From a virus, in the IMG/VR virus record IMGVR_UViG_3300044990_000273, positions 1 through 28,503 of that record: 28,503 nt of DNA, one strand, 5' to 3'. A program made the position numbers and the translations under genes. The stretch's first letter is position 1. Each line of letters opens with the position of its first letter. Below, in pieces: positions 13,157 to 19,695 of this stretch. The notes under the pieces are model-generated. The model worked only from the letters and a program-made list of their open reading frames with translations. It searched no databases and was not told where the DNA came from.

Positions 13157-13686
13157 TGAAAGACTTAGTAAAAATTCAAACAGAATTAAAAGTTCCTAAA
13201 GGTAACTTTAACAGCTTTGGTAAATACAAATACAGAAGTTGTGAAGATATTTTAGAAGCTGTAAAACCAATCCTAAACAAGTATAACGCTACATTTAGTT
13301 TAACTGATGAAGTTATATTAGTTGGCACTAAACTATTTGTTAAAGCAACTGCATCTATTCATATTGGACAAGATCATAATTGGACTTGTGGCTTTGCAGA
13401 ATTAGCAGAACATAAAGGAATGTCACCAGAACAAGCAACCGGAACTGCATCAAGCTATGCTAGAAAATATGCTTTAAATGGTTTATTTTTAATTGATGAA
13501 ACAGAAGCGGATGCGGATAGTCAAAAACCTGCACCAGTTAAACCAACTTTAAACGCTCAACAATTTGAAGCTATAATTAACACTATTACAAGTGGTAATA
13601 AAGACAAGGTAATTGAAGCGTTACCAAAATATACAATCTCAAAAGAATTTCAAACCGCTATTGATTTAGCATTAAAAAATAATTAA
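13156..13686 (+). CDS. erf: ERF-family single-strand annealing protein
   Basis: This 176-residue protein carries the ERF pattern: an N-terminal helix (VKIQTELKVPKGNFNSFGKY), YRSCEDILEAVKPIL, a beta segment with LFVKATASIHI, and GTASSYARKYALNGLF near 95 to 110. ERF proteins form rings on single-stranded DNA and anneal complementary strands in phage recombination. The C-terminal 55 residues are a separate helical segment after a Pro-rich linker. An SSB-like gene lies upstream, a Gp157-like gene lies directly downstream, and a PD-(D/E)XK nuclease at 19688 could supply the exonuclease. The gene order SSB, ERF, Gp157 is typical of phage recombination modules. Confidence 0.85.
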   Translation: MKDLVKIQTELKVPKGNFNSFGKYKYRSCEDILEAVKPILNKYNATFSLTDEVILVGTKLFVKATASIHIGQDHNWTCGFAELAEHKGMSPEQATGTASSYARKYALNGLFLIDETEADADSQKPAPVKPTLNAQQFEAIINTITSGNKDKVIEALPKYTISKEFQTAIDLALKNN

Positions 13687-13688
13687 TT

Positions 13689-14183
13689 ATGAAAGTAGCA
13701 TTATACCAAATCGAACAGGAATATTTAAACATTGTACAATCTATAATAGATGCAGGTGGCGAAATAACAGAGGAGCAGGAAACTGCCCTCTCTATTTCTA
13801 AAGAACAATTACAAAATAAAGGCGTTTGTTATGGCTTTATTGTAAAAGAATTAGAGGGCAATATAGATCTAATTGATTTAGAAATAAAGCGATTACAGGC
13901 ATTAAAAAAACCTTTAGTTAATAGTATCGATAGACTTAAAAATAACCTCACACAAGCCATGCAAATGTTTGATGTAACGGAATTAAAAACACCGTTGTTA
14001 AAGATTAACTTTAGAAAATCAGAATCTATTGAAGTTACTGATATTGACTTGTTAGATGCAGATTTTGTTAAAACAACTATAACTAAGGCAGCCGATAAAA
14101 TAGCGATTAAAGATGCTATTAAGGCAGAGATACCAGTTAGAGGTGCTGTGTTAATTACTAACTATAACCTACAAATTAAGTAA
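13689..14183 (+). CDS. Siphovirus Gp157-like protein
   Basis: This 164-residue, mostly helical protein has the Gp157 layout. An N-terminal helix is followed by ITEEQETAL, a long coiled coil with VKELEGNIDLIDLEIKRLQA and a paired helix (KKPLVNSIDRLKNNLTQAMQ), then a short beta-rich end with TPLLKINFRKSESIEV. A final IPVRGAVLIT segment is also common in the family. Gp157 proteins accompany recombination genes in many phages, and their exact biochemical role is not settled. It follows ERF by two bases. Its stop overlaps the next small gene as TAATG. Confidence 0.75.
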   Translation: MKVALYQIEQEYLNIVQSIIDAGGEITEEQETALSISKEQLQNKGVCYGFIVKELEGNIDLIDLEIKRLQALKKPLVNSIDRLKNNLTQAMQMFDVTELKTPLLKINFRKSESIEVTDIDLLDADFVKTTITKAADKIAIKDAIKAEIPVRGAVLITNYNLQIK

Positions 14184-14311
14184 TGGAAAAACCAATCCTA
14201 CCAAACATGATCGTGCTAAATGATAGCACGGTCATTTATAAAGGCAAAAAACTAAAGCCAATATGTTTAACCATATCTCTTATAAGGGATAGTAAAAAAG
14301 TGAAGGAATGA
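14183..14311 (+). CDS. 42-residue peptide with an internal hairpin
   Basis: ATG overlaps the Gp157 stop by one base, and the stop overlaps the next gene's ATG by four. The peptide starts MEKPILPNMIVLNDSTVIYK and has a basic second half. The exact coupling on both sides supports translation. A strong inverted repeat at 14207-14235 lies inside it. No family recognised; it may mainly couple translation between its neighbours. Confidence 0.5.
   Translation: MEKPILPNMIVLNDSTVIYKGKKLKPICLTISLIRDSKKVKE
14207..14235. repeat. 12-bp inverted repeat
   Basis: ATGATCGTGCTA (14207-14218) pairs with TAGCACGGTCAT (14224-14235) around a 5-base loop, all canonical apart from one G-T pair. No T tract follows, so it is not a simple terminator. 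It could be an mRNA processing site, a translational control hairpin or a protein-binding site. Confidence 0.5.
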
Positions 14312-15048
14312 AGATTATACAATTATATGGAGGAGGCACAAACTCATTAGCTGTTTTAATAAACATGGTTAAAAATCAGATAATACCAGATGAAATTTTA
14401 TTTAGTGATACGGGCGGAGAACAACCTAAAACTTATAAAATTATTGAAGAGGTAAATATTTGGCTATCTGAAAAGAATTTTCCAACTATCAAAACATTAA
14501 AGTATAAAACAAAAAATGGTGAAGAACTTACACTTGAACAGGATTGTTTAAATAATAATACAGTACCTCCGATTGCTTTTGGTTGGAAAACGTGTAGCCA
14601 AAAATTTAAAATTTCACCCGTAGAAAAATATCTTAAAGCTAAATATCCAAACGAAAAACTACAAATGTGGGTTGGGTTTGATGCTGGAGAAGAAAGAAGA
14701 GTTAAGGCTAATCCAAATGAAAATTTTGAAAACTATTTTCCTTTAATAGAATGGGGATGGAATAGGGAAAAATGTATTGAAATAATTTTAAAATCTGGTT
14801 TAAGTATGCCCGGTAAAAGTTCTTGTTTTTTTTGCCCAAATATGAAGAAACATGAAATACTTGCTTTAGATGATGAATTGAAAGAAAGAGCAATGGCAAT
14901 GGAGAAAAACGCTACAAAGTTAATGGAGATAAAAGGGTTAGGCAGAAATAAAACATGGACTTCGTTAATACAAGCAGATAGATCACAATTAAAAATAGAT
15001 TGGGATATTGAAGATTGGCATACTCCATCCTGCGAGTGCATTGATTAA
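14308..15048 (+). CDS. PAPS-reductase-like PP-loop ATP pyrophosphatase
   Basis: This 246-residue protein belongs to the adenylyl-transferring PP-loop superfamily that includes PAPS reductases, DndC and tRNA thiolation enzymes. The PP-loop is GGGTNS at 8-13, with Asn where the common SGGxDS has Asp. ILFSDTGGEQP (30-40) matches the second conserved strand. CFFCPN (Cys173 and Cys176) and a Cys-rich end (CECID) suggest an iron-sulfur or zinc site. Phages often carry such stand-alone enzymes with no proven substrate; DNA or tRNA base modification is possible. A second PP-loop gene lies at 17826. It is coupled by ATGA to the gene before. Confidence 0.75.
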   Translation: MKIIQLYGGGTNSLAVLINMVKNQIIPDEILFSDTGGEQPKTYKIIEEVNIWLSEKNFPTIKTLKYKTKNGEELTLEQDCLNNNTVPPIAFGWKTCSQKFKISPVEKYLKAKYPNEKLQMWVGFDAGEERRVKANPNENFENYFPLIEWGWNREKCIEIILKSGLSMPGKSSCFFCPNMKKHEILALDDELKERAMAMEKNATKLMEIKGLGRNKTWTSLIQADRSQLKIDWDIEDWHTPSCECID

Positions 15049-15066
15049 ACAAGAAATTTAAAACCT

Positions 15067-15360
15067 ATGACCACAGACGAAATAAACAAACTAATAGCTA
15101 AGGAATATCAAAGCCTTAGCGATTTAGCTATTCAAAAGAATAACAGTTACGCAGGATCAATTTTTAATCCTGATTGGATTATTAAGCCATCAATGGAACT
15201 AACTAAAAAAGATATGATTGAATTTGGAATAGCAGCCAGAGCAAACGATAAAATTAATCGTATCAAAAGCGCAGGTTTAAAAGGCTTTGACGAAGATAAT
15301 CTAAAAGACTTAATAGGCTATCTTATACTGTTTCGTATCGCTCAGGGTCTAAAAGAATAG
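15067..15360 (+). CDS. DUF1599-like protein (nucleotide-modification associated)
   Basis: This 97-residue all-helical protein has SDLAIQKNNSYAGSIFNP near 18 to 35 and GIAARANDKINRIKS at 58 to 72, ending with EDNLKDLIGYLILFRIA. The YA, RANDK..R and DL.GY elements match what I remember of DUF1599, a domain linked by comparative genomics to phage nucleotide modification. Standing next to a PP-loop enzyme, it fits a nucleotide-metabolism pair. No catalytic role has been shown, to my knowledge. It is the last rightward gene before a convergent minus-strand pair. Confidence 0.65.
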   Translation: MTTDEINKLIAKEYQSLSDLAIQKNNSYAGSIFNPDWIIKPSMELTKKDMIEFGIAARANDKINRIKSAGLKGFDEDNLKDLIGYLILFRIAQGLKE

Positions 15361-15391
15361 TTGATTATTATCCACAATAACCCTATATTTG
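15361..15391 (+). promoter_or_regulatory. Promoter-like sequence pointing into the minus-strand genes
   Basis: TTG (15361-15363), 20 bases, TATATTTG (15384-15391) is as good a match to the host promoter as those of the real operons. It reads rightward into the opposite strand of the 15383-16721 gene pair, with no plus-strand gene until 16769. It may make an antisense RNA, carry reads to the RusA gene, or be chance in AT-rich DNA. Confidence 0.3.
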
Positions 15392-15394
15392 TGG
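15372..15394. terminator. Short inverted repeat between convergent genes
   Basis: CCACAA (15372-15377) and TTGTGG (15389-15394) form a 6-bp stem with an 11-base loop between the stop of the DUF1599-like gene and the stop of the convergent gene. T tracts are poor on both sides. It is a possible weak bidirectional terminator, overlapping the promoter-like sequence. Confidence 0.35.
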
Positions 15395-15736
15395 CTCATT
15401 ATCAACATCTGGAATAGGCAGACTTTCATAATATTCATTTAACTTTGAATAAATTACCTCTGGTCTGCCGGGTGAATAAACCAAATCCCCATTCTCAAAG
15501 ACTATCTCGGTGTAATATTTCTTATTAGTTTTACCTTTAGGAATAAATACCTTTGGGTTTAATTGCGTAATTGTATTTCGAGATAAACAAAAGTAGCCTA
15601 TTGTAGTTTCATAGTCATCTAATAAACCTTCATTTAAAAGCCTTATTTTATCTAACTCGTCTATTTCCTCATCCGTATTAAAAGCTGAGTTTATAGGGTG
15701 AATTATCGATATTGAGAACCATTGTAGACTATCCAT
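15383..15736 (-). CDS. Unknown protein paired with a metallophosphoesterase
   Basis: This 117-residue acidic protein starts MDSLQWFSISIIHPINSAFN and has EEIDELDKIRLLNEGLLDDY. It then turns beta-rich (KKYYTEIVFENGDLVYSPG) and ends in a Pro-rich tail. It starts one base after the stop of the metallophosphoesterase gene on the same strand, so the two are co-transcribed. I recognise no family. The pair is inserted leftward between rightward early genes, which suggests a separately acquired or separately timed unit. Confidence 0.6.
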   Translation of the reverse strand: MDSLQWFSISIIHPINSAFNTDEEIDELDKIRLLNEGLLDDYETTIGYFCLSRNTITQLNPKVFIPKGKTNKKYYTEIVFENGDLVYSPGRPEVIYSKLNEYYESLPIPDVDNEPQI

Positions 15737-15737
15737 G

Positions 15738-16721
15738 TTAATAGATTTTATTGTTAACTATTTTTAAGTTCTTAATAAAATATTCATCACTTTTAAGGTT
15801 TAAAGTAACGTGGCTAAAACCTAAGTTCCATTTGTTTATGGGAGCGAACATTGGATTCATATCACATAAGCAGCCCTGAGAGTGAACAGATATTAATCTA
15901 TTGTTCATTGTTGGCTCAGAATGTGAACTTGTCCTATGATAGTGACCAACTAAAGTGTCTTCCATTGTTTTAGTAAAAGTTGCTCTGGCAGGATTAACAC
16001 CACCCATTCCAAACAATTCATGACCATGTAAAACAGTTAATTTACCGATTGATATTGGGCGTTTATCTTTTACCGTTTCAATCTTTAACTCACCTAATTT
16101 TAAAAGTATTTCTAATTGAAAATCGGCAACATCAAATATCTCAGGTGCTTTAACATATAACCATTTTTCCCAACGTTCGTCATGGTTACCATGCTTATAA
16201 ACTATCTTAGCGTTTGGAAAATTATCTCTTAGACTTTGTAAAAATTGCCTTACTGCAATAAATTCATCATTAATAGAACGGTGTCTAAAATCCTTTTCGT
16301 GCCGGCTTATGTTTGCAAAGTCAATAAGATCTCCATTTATTAGGATGCAGGTTACTTTATTGTCTAAACCATATTGTAATGCCGTTTCGATAGCTTTATT
16401 GTTTTGGTATGGAAAATGTAAATCACTAATAACTAAAGTTGAGGTTTGTTTTATTTCGTATGTACTAAAATCATTCGAGTAACTTTCTGGCAAATTAAAA
16501 GGATTAAGCGGCTTTGGTGCTACATAAATATTTTTATCCTTCATTAGTTTTCTATTTTTTTGACCAGCTTGCCCTAAATAACTTCTAATAAGACTTCTTA
16601 CTGAATCAACGTTTGTGAACAGTTTGGAATTTTCTTTGTAGATTTTCTTAGCAAGAGTAAGGTTTGGAGTATTAGGGAACTTCTTTAAATACTTTTTTAC
16701 AATTTCACCGTTTAAAGCCAT
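15738..16721 (-). CDS. Calcineurin-like metallophosphoesterase with N-terminal HTH-like region
   Basis: This 327-residue protein shows all five metal-binding motifs of the family: SDLHFP (Asp100, His102), GDLIDF (Asp131), GNHDE (Asn179, His180), HGHE (His232) and GHYHR (His260, His262). Such enzymes hydrolyse phosphomonoesters or diesters using two metal ions; substrates include nucleotides, DNA ends and proteins. Residues 1 to 55 (NTPNLTLAKKIYKENSKLF, then VDSVRSLIRSYLG) look like a helix-turn-helix and may direct it to DNA. A DNA-end or nucleotide role is therefore plausible but unproven. The start at 16721 faces the RusA gene across 47 bases. Confidence 0.8.
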   Translation of the reverse strand: MALNGEIVKKYLKKFPNTPNLTLAKKIYKENSKLFTNVDSVRSLIRSYLGQAGQKNRKLMKDKNIYVAPKPLNPFNLPESYSNDFSTYEIKQTSTLVISDLHFPYQNNKAIETALQYGLDNKVTCILINGDLIDFANISRHEKDFRHRSINDEFIAVRQFLQSLRDNFPNAKIVYKHGNHDERWEKWLYVKAPEIFDVADFQLEILLKLGELKIETVKDKRPISIGKLTVLHGHELFGMGGVNPARATFTKTMEDTLVGHYHRTSSHSEPTMNNRLISVHSQGCLCDMNPMFAPINKWNLGFSHVTLNLKSDEYFIKNLKIVNNKIY

Positions 16722-16768
16722 AAGTTATAATTTGTGTAAATATAACATTTTTTGTTTACTTTTACATT

Positions 16769-17092
16769 ATGCATAAAATAAATATAAAACCATTGTCAGT
16801 TAACCAAGCATGGCAAGGGAAAAGATTTAAGACAAATTTATATAAACAATATGAGCATGATGTTTTACTACTCCTGCCAAAGATTAAGATAGTTGAGCCA
16901 CCTTACAGGCTTAATTTAATAGTAGGATTTAGCAATAAAGCAAGTGATATTGATAACATTTTAAAGCCATTTTTAGATATTTTACAAAAGAAATATGGCA
17001 TAAATGATAAGCATATTGAAGTTTTACATATTGAAAAACAGATAGTTAAGAAAAATAATGAATTTATTTCATTTGAGATAGTGTCAATTTAG
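16769..17092 (+). CDS. rusA: RusA-like Holliday junction resolvase
   Basis: This 107-residue protein has the RusA layout: an N-terminal strand with PLSVNQAWQGKRFKT, and the catalytic segment SNKASDIDNILKPFLDIL with Asp60 and Asp62 and a following Lys66. The end reads KYGINDKHIEVLHIEKQIVK, where the family has a further acidic residue (Asp80). RusA cuts four-way DNA junctions symmetrically and resolves replication and recombination intermediates before packaging. It complements the ERF and SSB genes upstream. Upstream, TTTG (16731) and TACTTTTA (16757) are a weak promoter candidate that would start transcription close to the ATG. Confidence 0.85.
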   Translation: MHKINIKPLSVNQAWQGKRFKTNLYKQYEHDVLLLLPKIKIVEPPYRLNLIVGFSNKASDIDNILKPFLDILQKKYGINDKHIEVLHIEKQIVKKNNEFISFEIVSI

Positions 17093-17103
17093 AATTAAAT
17101 TTA

Positions 17104-17111
17104 TACTTTTG
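17104..17111 (+). promoter_or_regulatory. -7 promoter element before leader 2
   Basis: TACTTTTG fits TAnnTTTG. The -33 position (about 17081-17084) is only TGTC-like; a TTTG at 17072-17075 is too far upstream. The element sits 10 bases before the leader hairpin, as in the other two leaders, which supports a start near 17116. Confidence 0.5.
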
Positions 17112-17121
17112 TCAAAGTTAA

Positions 17122-17202
17122 GGTTTGTGCGAACCATCTAAATTAACTAAGATATTAACCCTATTCCCTGAGAGCGCACACTCGAGGGGTGTAGGGTTTT
17201 TT
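17122..17202 (+). ncRNA. Leader RNA 2: kissing-loop candidate with terminator hairpin
   Basis: Hairpin 1 is GGTT (17122-17125), loop TGTGCG (17126-17131), AACC (17132-17135). After 21 A/T-rich bases comes hairpin 2. Its stem parts are AACCCTA/TAGGGTT (17157-17163 with 17192-17198), CCCT/AGGG (17066-offset inner stem at 17166-17169 with 17185-17188) and GAG/CTC (17170-17172 with 17181-17183). The loop is AGCGCACA (17173-17180). Six T close hairpin 2 at 17197-17202. The whole 6-base loop 1 is complementary to CGCACA (17175-17180) in loop 2. The T tract ends 13 bases before ATG 17216. It precedes the 17216-20302 cassette. Confidence 0.65.
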
Positions 17203-17215
17203 AATTTATAAAACT

Positions 17216-17653
17216 ATGGAAAGAATATACCACAATTATAAAAAATGGGAGGATTTTAATTGTGGATTTTATAGCACAACAAATACTAAAAATAAAAATT
17301 ATTTAATTTCAAAAGTTATTGAATTATTTACAGACTCAAATTTAACTGAAATTTATATGAGAAAAGTTATTAATGAATGGGTTTATTCTTGTGAGCATAA
17401 TTTAACAAATATGAGTTTAAATAAAATAGCATATATTGGTCAAGCCGCTTGTTGTATTTATGCTAAAGTTCCTTTTTATATTACAATGAACGCTTGGAAT
17501 AAAATAGATATAATAAATAGAAATATAGCAGATAAAATAGCTTATAAAATAATCAAAGAATGGGAACAAAATCAAAAGTTAAAAAATACATTAAAGATTG
17601 GGAAAGAAAAGGATATAAATATGGAATACCAGATGAAGCTCCTATTGAGTTAG
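17216..17653 (+). CDS. Unknown protein at the head of the IbrA/B-like cassette
   Basis: This 145-residue helical protein starts MERIYHNYKKWEDFNCGFYS and has VINEWVYSCEHNLTNMSLN, then IAYIGQAACCIYAKVPFYIT. It ends with a helix containing KIIKEWEQNQ. The pattern YKKWEDF...NLTN..LN..A.IGQAACC is familiar from phage genes located before DUF3440-type genes, and its function is unknown to me. The last 31 codons overlap the next gene in another frame. The C-terminal tail beyond about residue 125 therefore has the sequence forced on it by the overlap and may be an extension after loss of an earlier stop. Confidence 0.6.
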   Translation: MERIYHNYKKWEDFNCGFYSTTNTKNKNYLISKVIELFTDSNLTEIYMRKVINEWVYSCEHNLTNMSLNKIAYIGQAACCIYAKVPFYITMNAWNKIDIINRNIADKIAYKIIKEWEQNQKLKNTLKIGKEKDINMEYQMKLLLS

Positions 17654-17829
17654 AAAAATTAAACATAGTTCCATCTTATAGAAAAATATGTATTGCATTA
17701 ATGAAAAACGAAAATAATTTAGAAACACTTGGATTTTCAAGAAAAAAAACATTAGTGTATAGTGAATTAAAAAGAATAGAAATAGAACAAAGATATATTA
17801 AAAACAAACAATTAAAATTAAATTTATGA
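17560..17829 (+). CDS. Small protein related to the C-terminal domain of the DUF3440 enzyme
   Basis: This 89-residue protein reads KYIKDWERKGYKYGIPDEAP and then PSYRKICIALMKNENNLETL. The second stretch aligns by eye with PNWKAVCITIMKNDFGLTYM near the end of the next gene's product (about residue 393 onward), so it looks like a free-standing copy of that C-terminal domain. It overlaps the preceding gene by 94 bases and the next by four (ATGA). It probably partners or regulates the DUF3440 enzyme. The start at 17560 is chosen because it gives a complete domain and there is no later ATG before the conserved part. Confidence 0.6.
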   Translation: MGTKSKVKKYIKDWERKGYKYGIPDEAPIELEKLNIVPSYRKICIALMKNENNLETLGFSRKKTLVYSELKRIEIEQRYIKNKQLKLNL

Positions 17830-19154
17830 ATGTATTAGAAGCTACAAACAAAAGATTAGAAATAATTTTTAGAGATTTTGAAAACGTTTTAGTTGCATTT
17901 TCTTGCGGTAAAGATAGCGGTGTAATGTTATCATTAACATATAAATACGCAAAAGAAAATAATCTTTTACATAAGCTATCATTTTATTATGAAGATTATG
18001 AAGCTGGTTATAGACACACAGACGAATATGCTGATAGGGTTTTTTCTGAATTAAATGATGTTAAGGCTAGGTATTGGCTATGCTTACCAATATCTGCCGC
18101 TTGTTCAGTTTCAATGTATGAACCACGTTGGATACCTTGGGATAAAGATAAAAAAGATATTTGGGTAAGAGATATGCCAAACTATGATTATGTAATAAAT
18201 GAAGATAATTGCCCTTATGAATTTATAAAAGGCACAAAGGGTTTTGATGCGCGTATTCAATTTAGTACTTGGTATGGAGATACCTTTGGTAAAACTGCGG
18301 TTTTAATAGGTATTAGAGCAGAAGAAAGTTTAACAAGGCGTGGAATATTTACATCGCAGCATAGAAAACATATGCACAAAGGATTAAATTATTCTAAAAT
18401 AGTAGATAAAAATACTATAAATTTTTACCCTATTTACGATTGGCAAACTGAAGATATATGGAGATGTAATAGTAAATTTGAATTTGATTATAATAAGATA
18501 TACGATTTATATTATCAAGCTGGTTTAACAATAGACCAAATGAGGGTAGCTAGTCCATTCCATTTATCTGGTCAGGAAAATTTAAAATTATATAAAGTAA
18601 TAGATCCAAACAATTGGGGTAAAATGGTTGGTAGAGTTAACGGGTGTAATTTTGGCGGAATATATGGAGGCACTTCTGCAATGGGTTGGAAAAAAATAAC
18701 TAAACCTAATCACTTTACATGGAAACAATATGCTGAATTTTTACTAGACACTTTGCCAGAAGATACAAAAAAAAAATTTAATTACCATTTAAAAAGATTT
18801 GCAGATGTTTGGAAAAATAAAGGATACGGTAGAAATCCAAGAGTAATAAAGCAAATTGAAAATGCAGGAGTTGAAATAGAGAGAACTGGAAATATAAGTA
18901 AACTATGTAAGAAAAAAGATATATATGAAATTATAAAAATAAAAGGGGATTGGGTAGATGAAATAAATATAGAAAATTCAACACCTTTTAGGCATTGCCC
19001 AAATTGGAAGGCTGTATGTATAACAATAATGAAAAATGATTTTGGATTAACTTATATGAGTTGTGGTAGAACCCAAGACAAAAATATATTAAAACAAAAA
19101 AGCATGACTAAGTTTAAAAAATTACAAGATTTAAAAAAAATAAACAAAAAATAA
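17826..19154 (+). CDS. DUF3440 / IbrA-like PAPS-reductase-family enzyme
   Basis: This 442-residue PP-loop protein has SCGKDSGVM at 26-34, the nucleotide-binding loop of the PAPS-reductase superfamily. KTAVLIGIRAEESLTRRG follows near 158 to 175, then FYPIYDWQTEDIWR, and a C-terminal domain with PNWKAVCITIMKN. The pattern and length fit DUF3440, whose members include E. coli YbdN and IbrA. IbrA works with the ParB-like IbrB to affect expression of eib genes; its chemistry is not established. The ParB-like gene follows four bases downstream here, as in ibrAB and ybdNM. Very AT-rich codon use in this and the following genes suggests a separate origin. Confidence 0.8.
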   Translation: MNVLEATNKRLEIIFRDFENVLVAFSCGKDSGVMLSLTYKYAKENNLLHKLSFYYEDYEAGYRHTDEYADRVFSELNDVKARYWLCLPISAACSVSMYEPRWIPWDKDKKDIWVRDMPNYDYVINEDNCPYEFIKGTKGFDARIQFSTWYGDTFGKTAVLIGIRAEESLTRRGIFTSQHRKHMHKGLNYSKIVDKNTINFYPIYDWQTEDIWRCNSKFEFDYNKIYDLYYQAGLTIDQMRVASPFHLSGQENLKLYKVIDPNNWGKMVGRVNGCNFGGIYGGTSAMGWKKITKPNHFTWKQYAEFLLDTLPEDTKKKFNYHLKRFADVWKNKGYGRNPRVIKQIENAGVEIERTGNISKLCKKKDIYEIIKIKGDWVDEINIENSTPFRHCPNWKAVCITIMKNDFGLTYMSCGRTQDKNILKQKSMTKFKKLQDLKKINKK

Positions 19155-19158
19155 TAAT

Positions 19159-19695
19159 ATGGAAACAGAAACAAATCAATTTAAAAGTCCCGTTTATAAT
19201 GTATTAAGAATACACGTTGATAAAATTAGGGCAAACGCTTACAATCCAAATGCAGTAGCTCCACCAGAAATGAAATTACTTGAAATGTCTATTTGGGAAG
19301 ATGGCTATACAATGCCAGTTGTAGCTTATTATATTCCTGAAGATGATGTTTATGAGATTGTCGATGGTTATCATAGATTTACAACTCTTAAAACGAGTAA
19401 AAGAATTTTTGAAAGAGAGCAGGGTTATTTGCCATTAGTAGTTATTGAAAAAGATTTAAGTAATCGTATGGCATCTACTATTAGACATAATAGAGCTAGG
19501 GGGTCACATTCAATTGATTTAATGAGCCATATAGTTGCTGAATTAGTTGATAGTGGAATGAGTGATAATTGGATATTAAGACATATAGGAATGGATAAAG
19601 ATGAATTATTGAGATTAAAACAAGTAACTGGATTAGCTGCTTTATTTAAAGATCAAGAGTTTTCTAAAGCATGGGAGGATAAATCAAATGATTAA
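19159..19695 (+). CDS. ParB/Srx-fold protein, IbrB-like
   Basis: This 178-residue protein has the ParB N-terminal (ParB/sulfiredoxin) fold: VLRIHVDKIRANAYNPN at 15-31, EDGYTMPVVAYY at 47-58, VDGYHRFTTL at 68-77 and RHNRARGSHSIDLMS at 109-123. A helical part with VAELVDSGMSDNWILRHIGM resembles the adjoining ParB HTH. Members can bind and hydrolyse CTP or ATP. Placement right after the DUF3440 gene makes it the IbrB/YbdM-like partner. There is no ParA gene and no parS-like palindrome nearby, so plasmid partition is unlikely. It overlaps the nuclease gene by eight bases. Confidence 0.8.
   Translation: METETNQFKSPVYNVLRIHVDKIRANAYNPNAVAPPEMKLLEMSIWEDGYTMPVVAYYIPEDDVYEIVDGYHRFTTLKTSKRIFEREQGYLPLVVIEKDLSNRMASTIRHNRARGSHSIDLMSHIVAELVDSGMSDNWILRHIGMDKDELLRLKQVTGLAALFKDQEFSKAWEDKSND

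Noticed and set aside
19159-19695. ParB-like gene as a plasmid-type partition system
   Set aside because: There is no ParA gene or parS-like site, and it pairs with a DUF3440 gene as in ibrAB.
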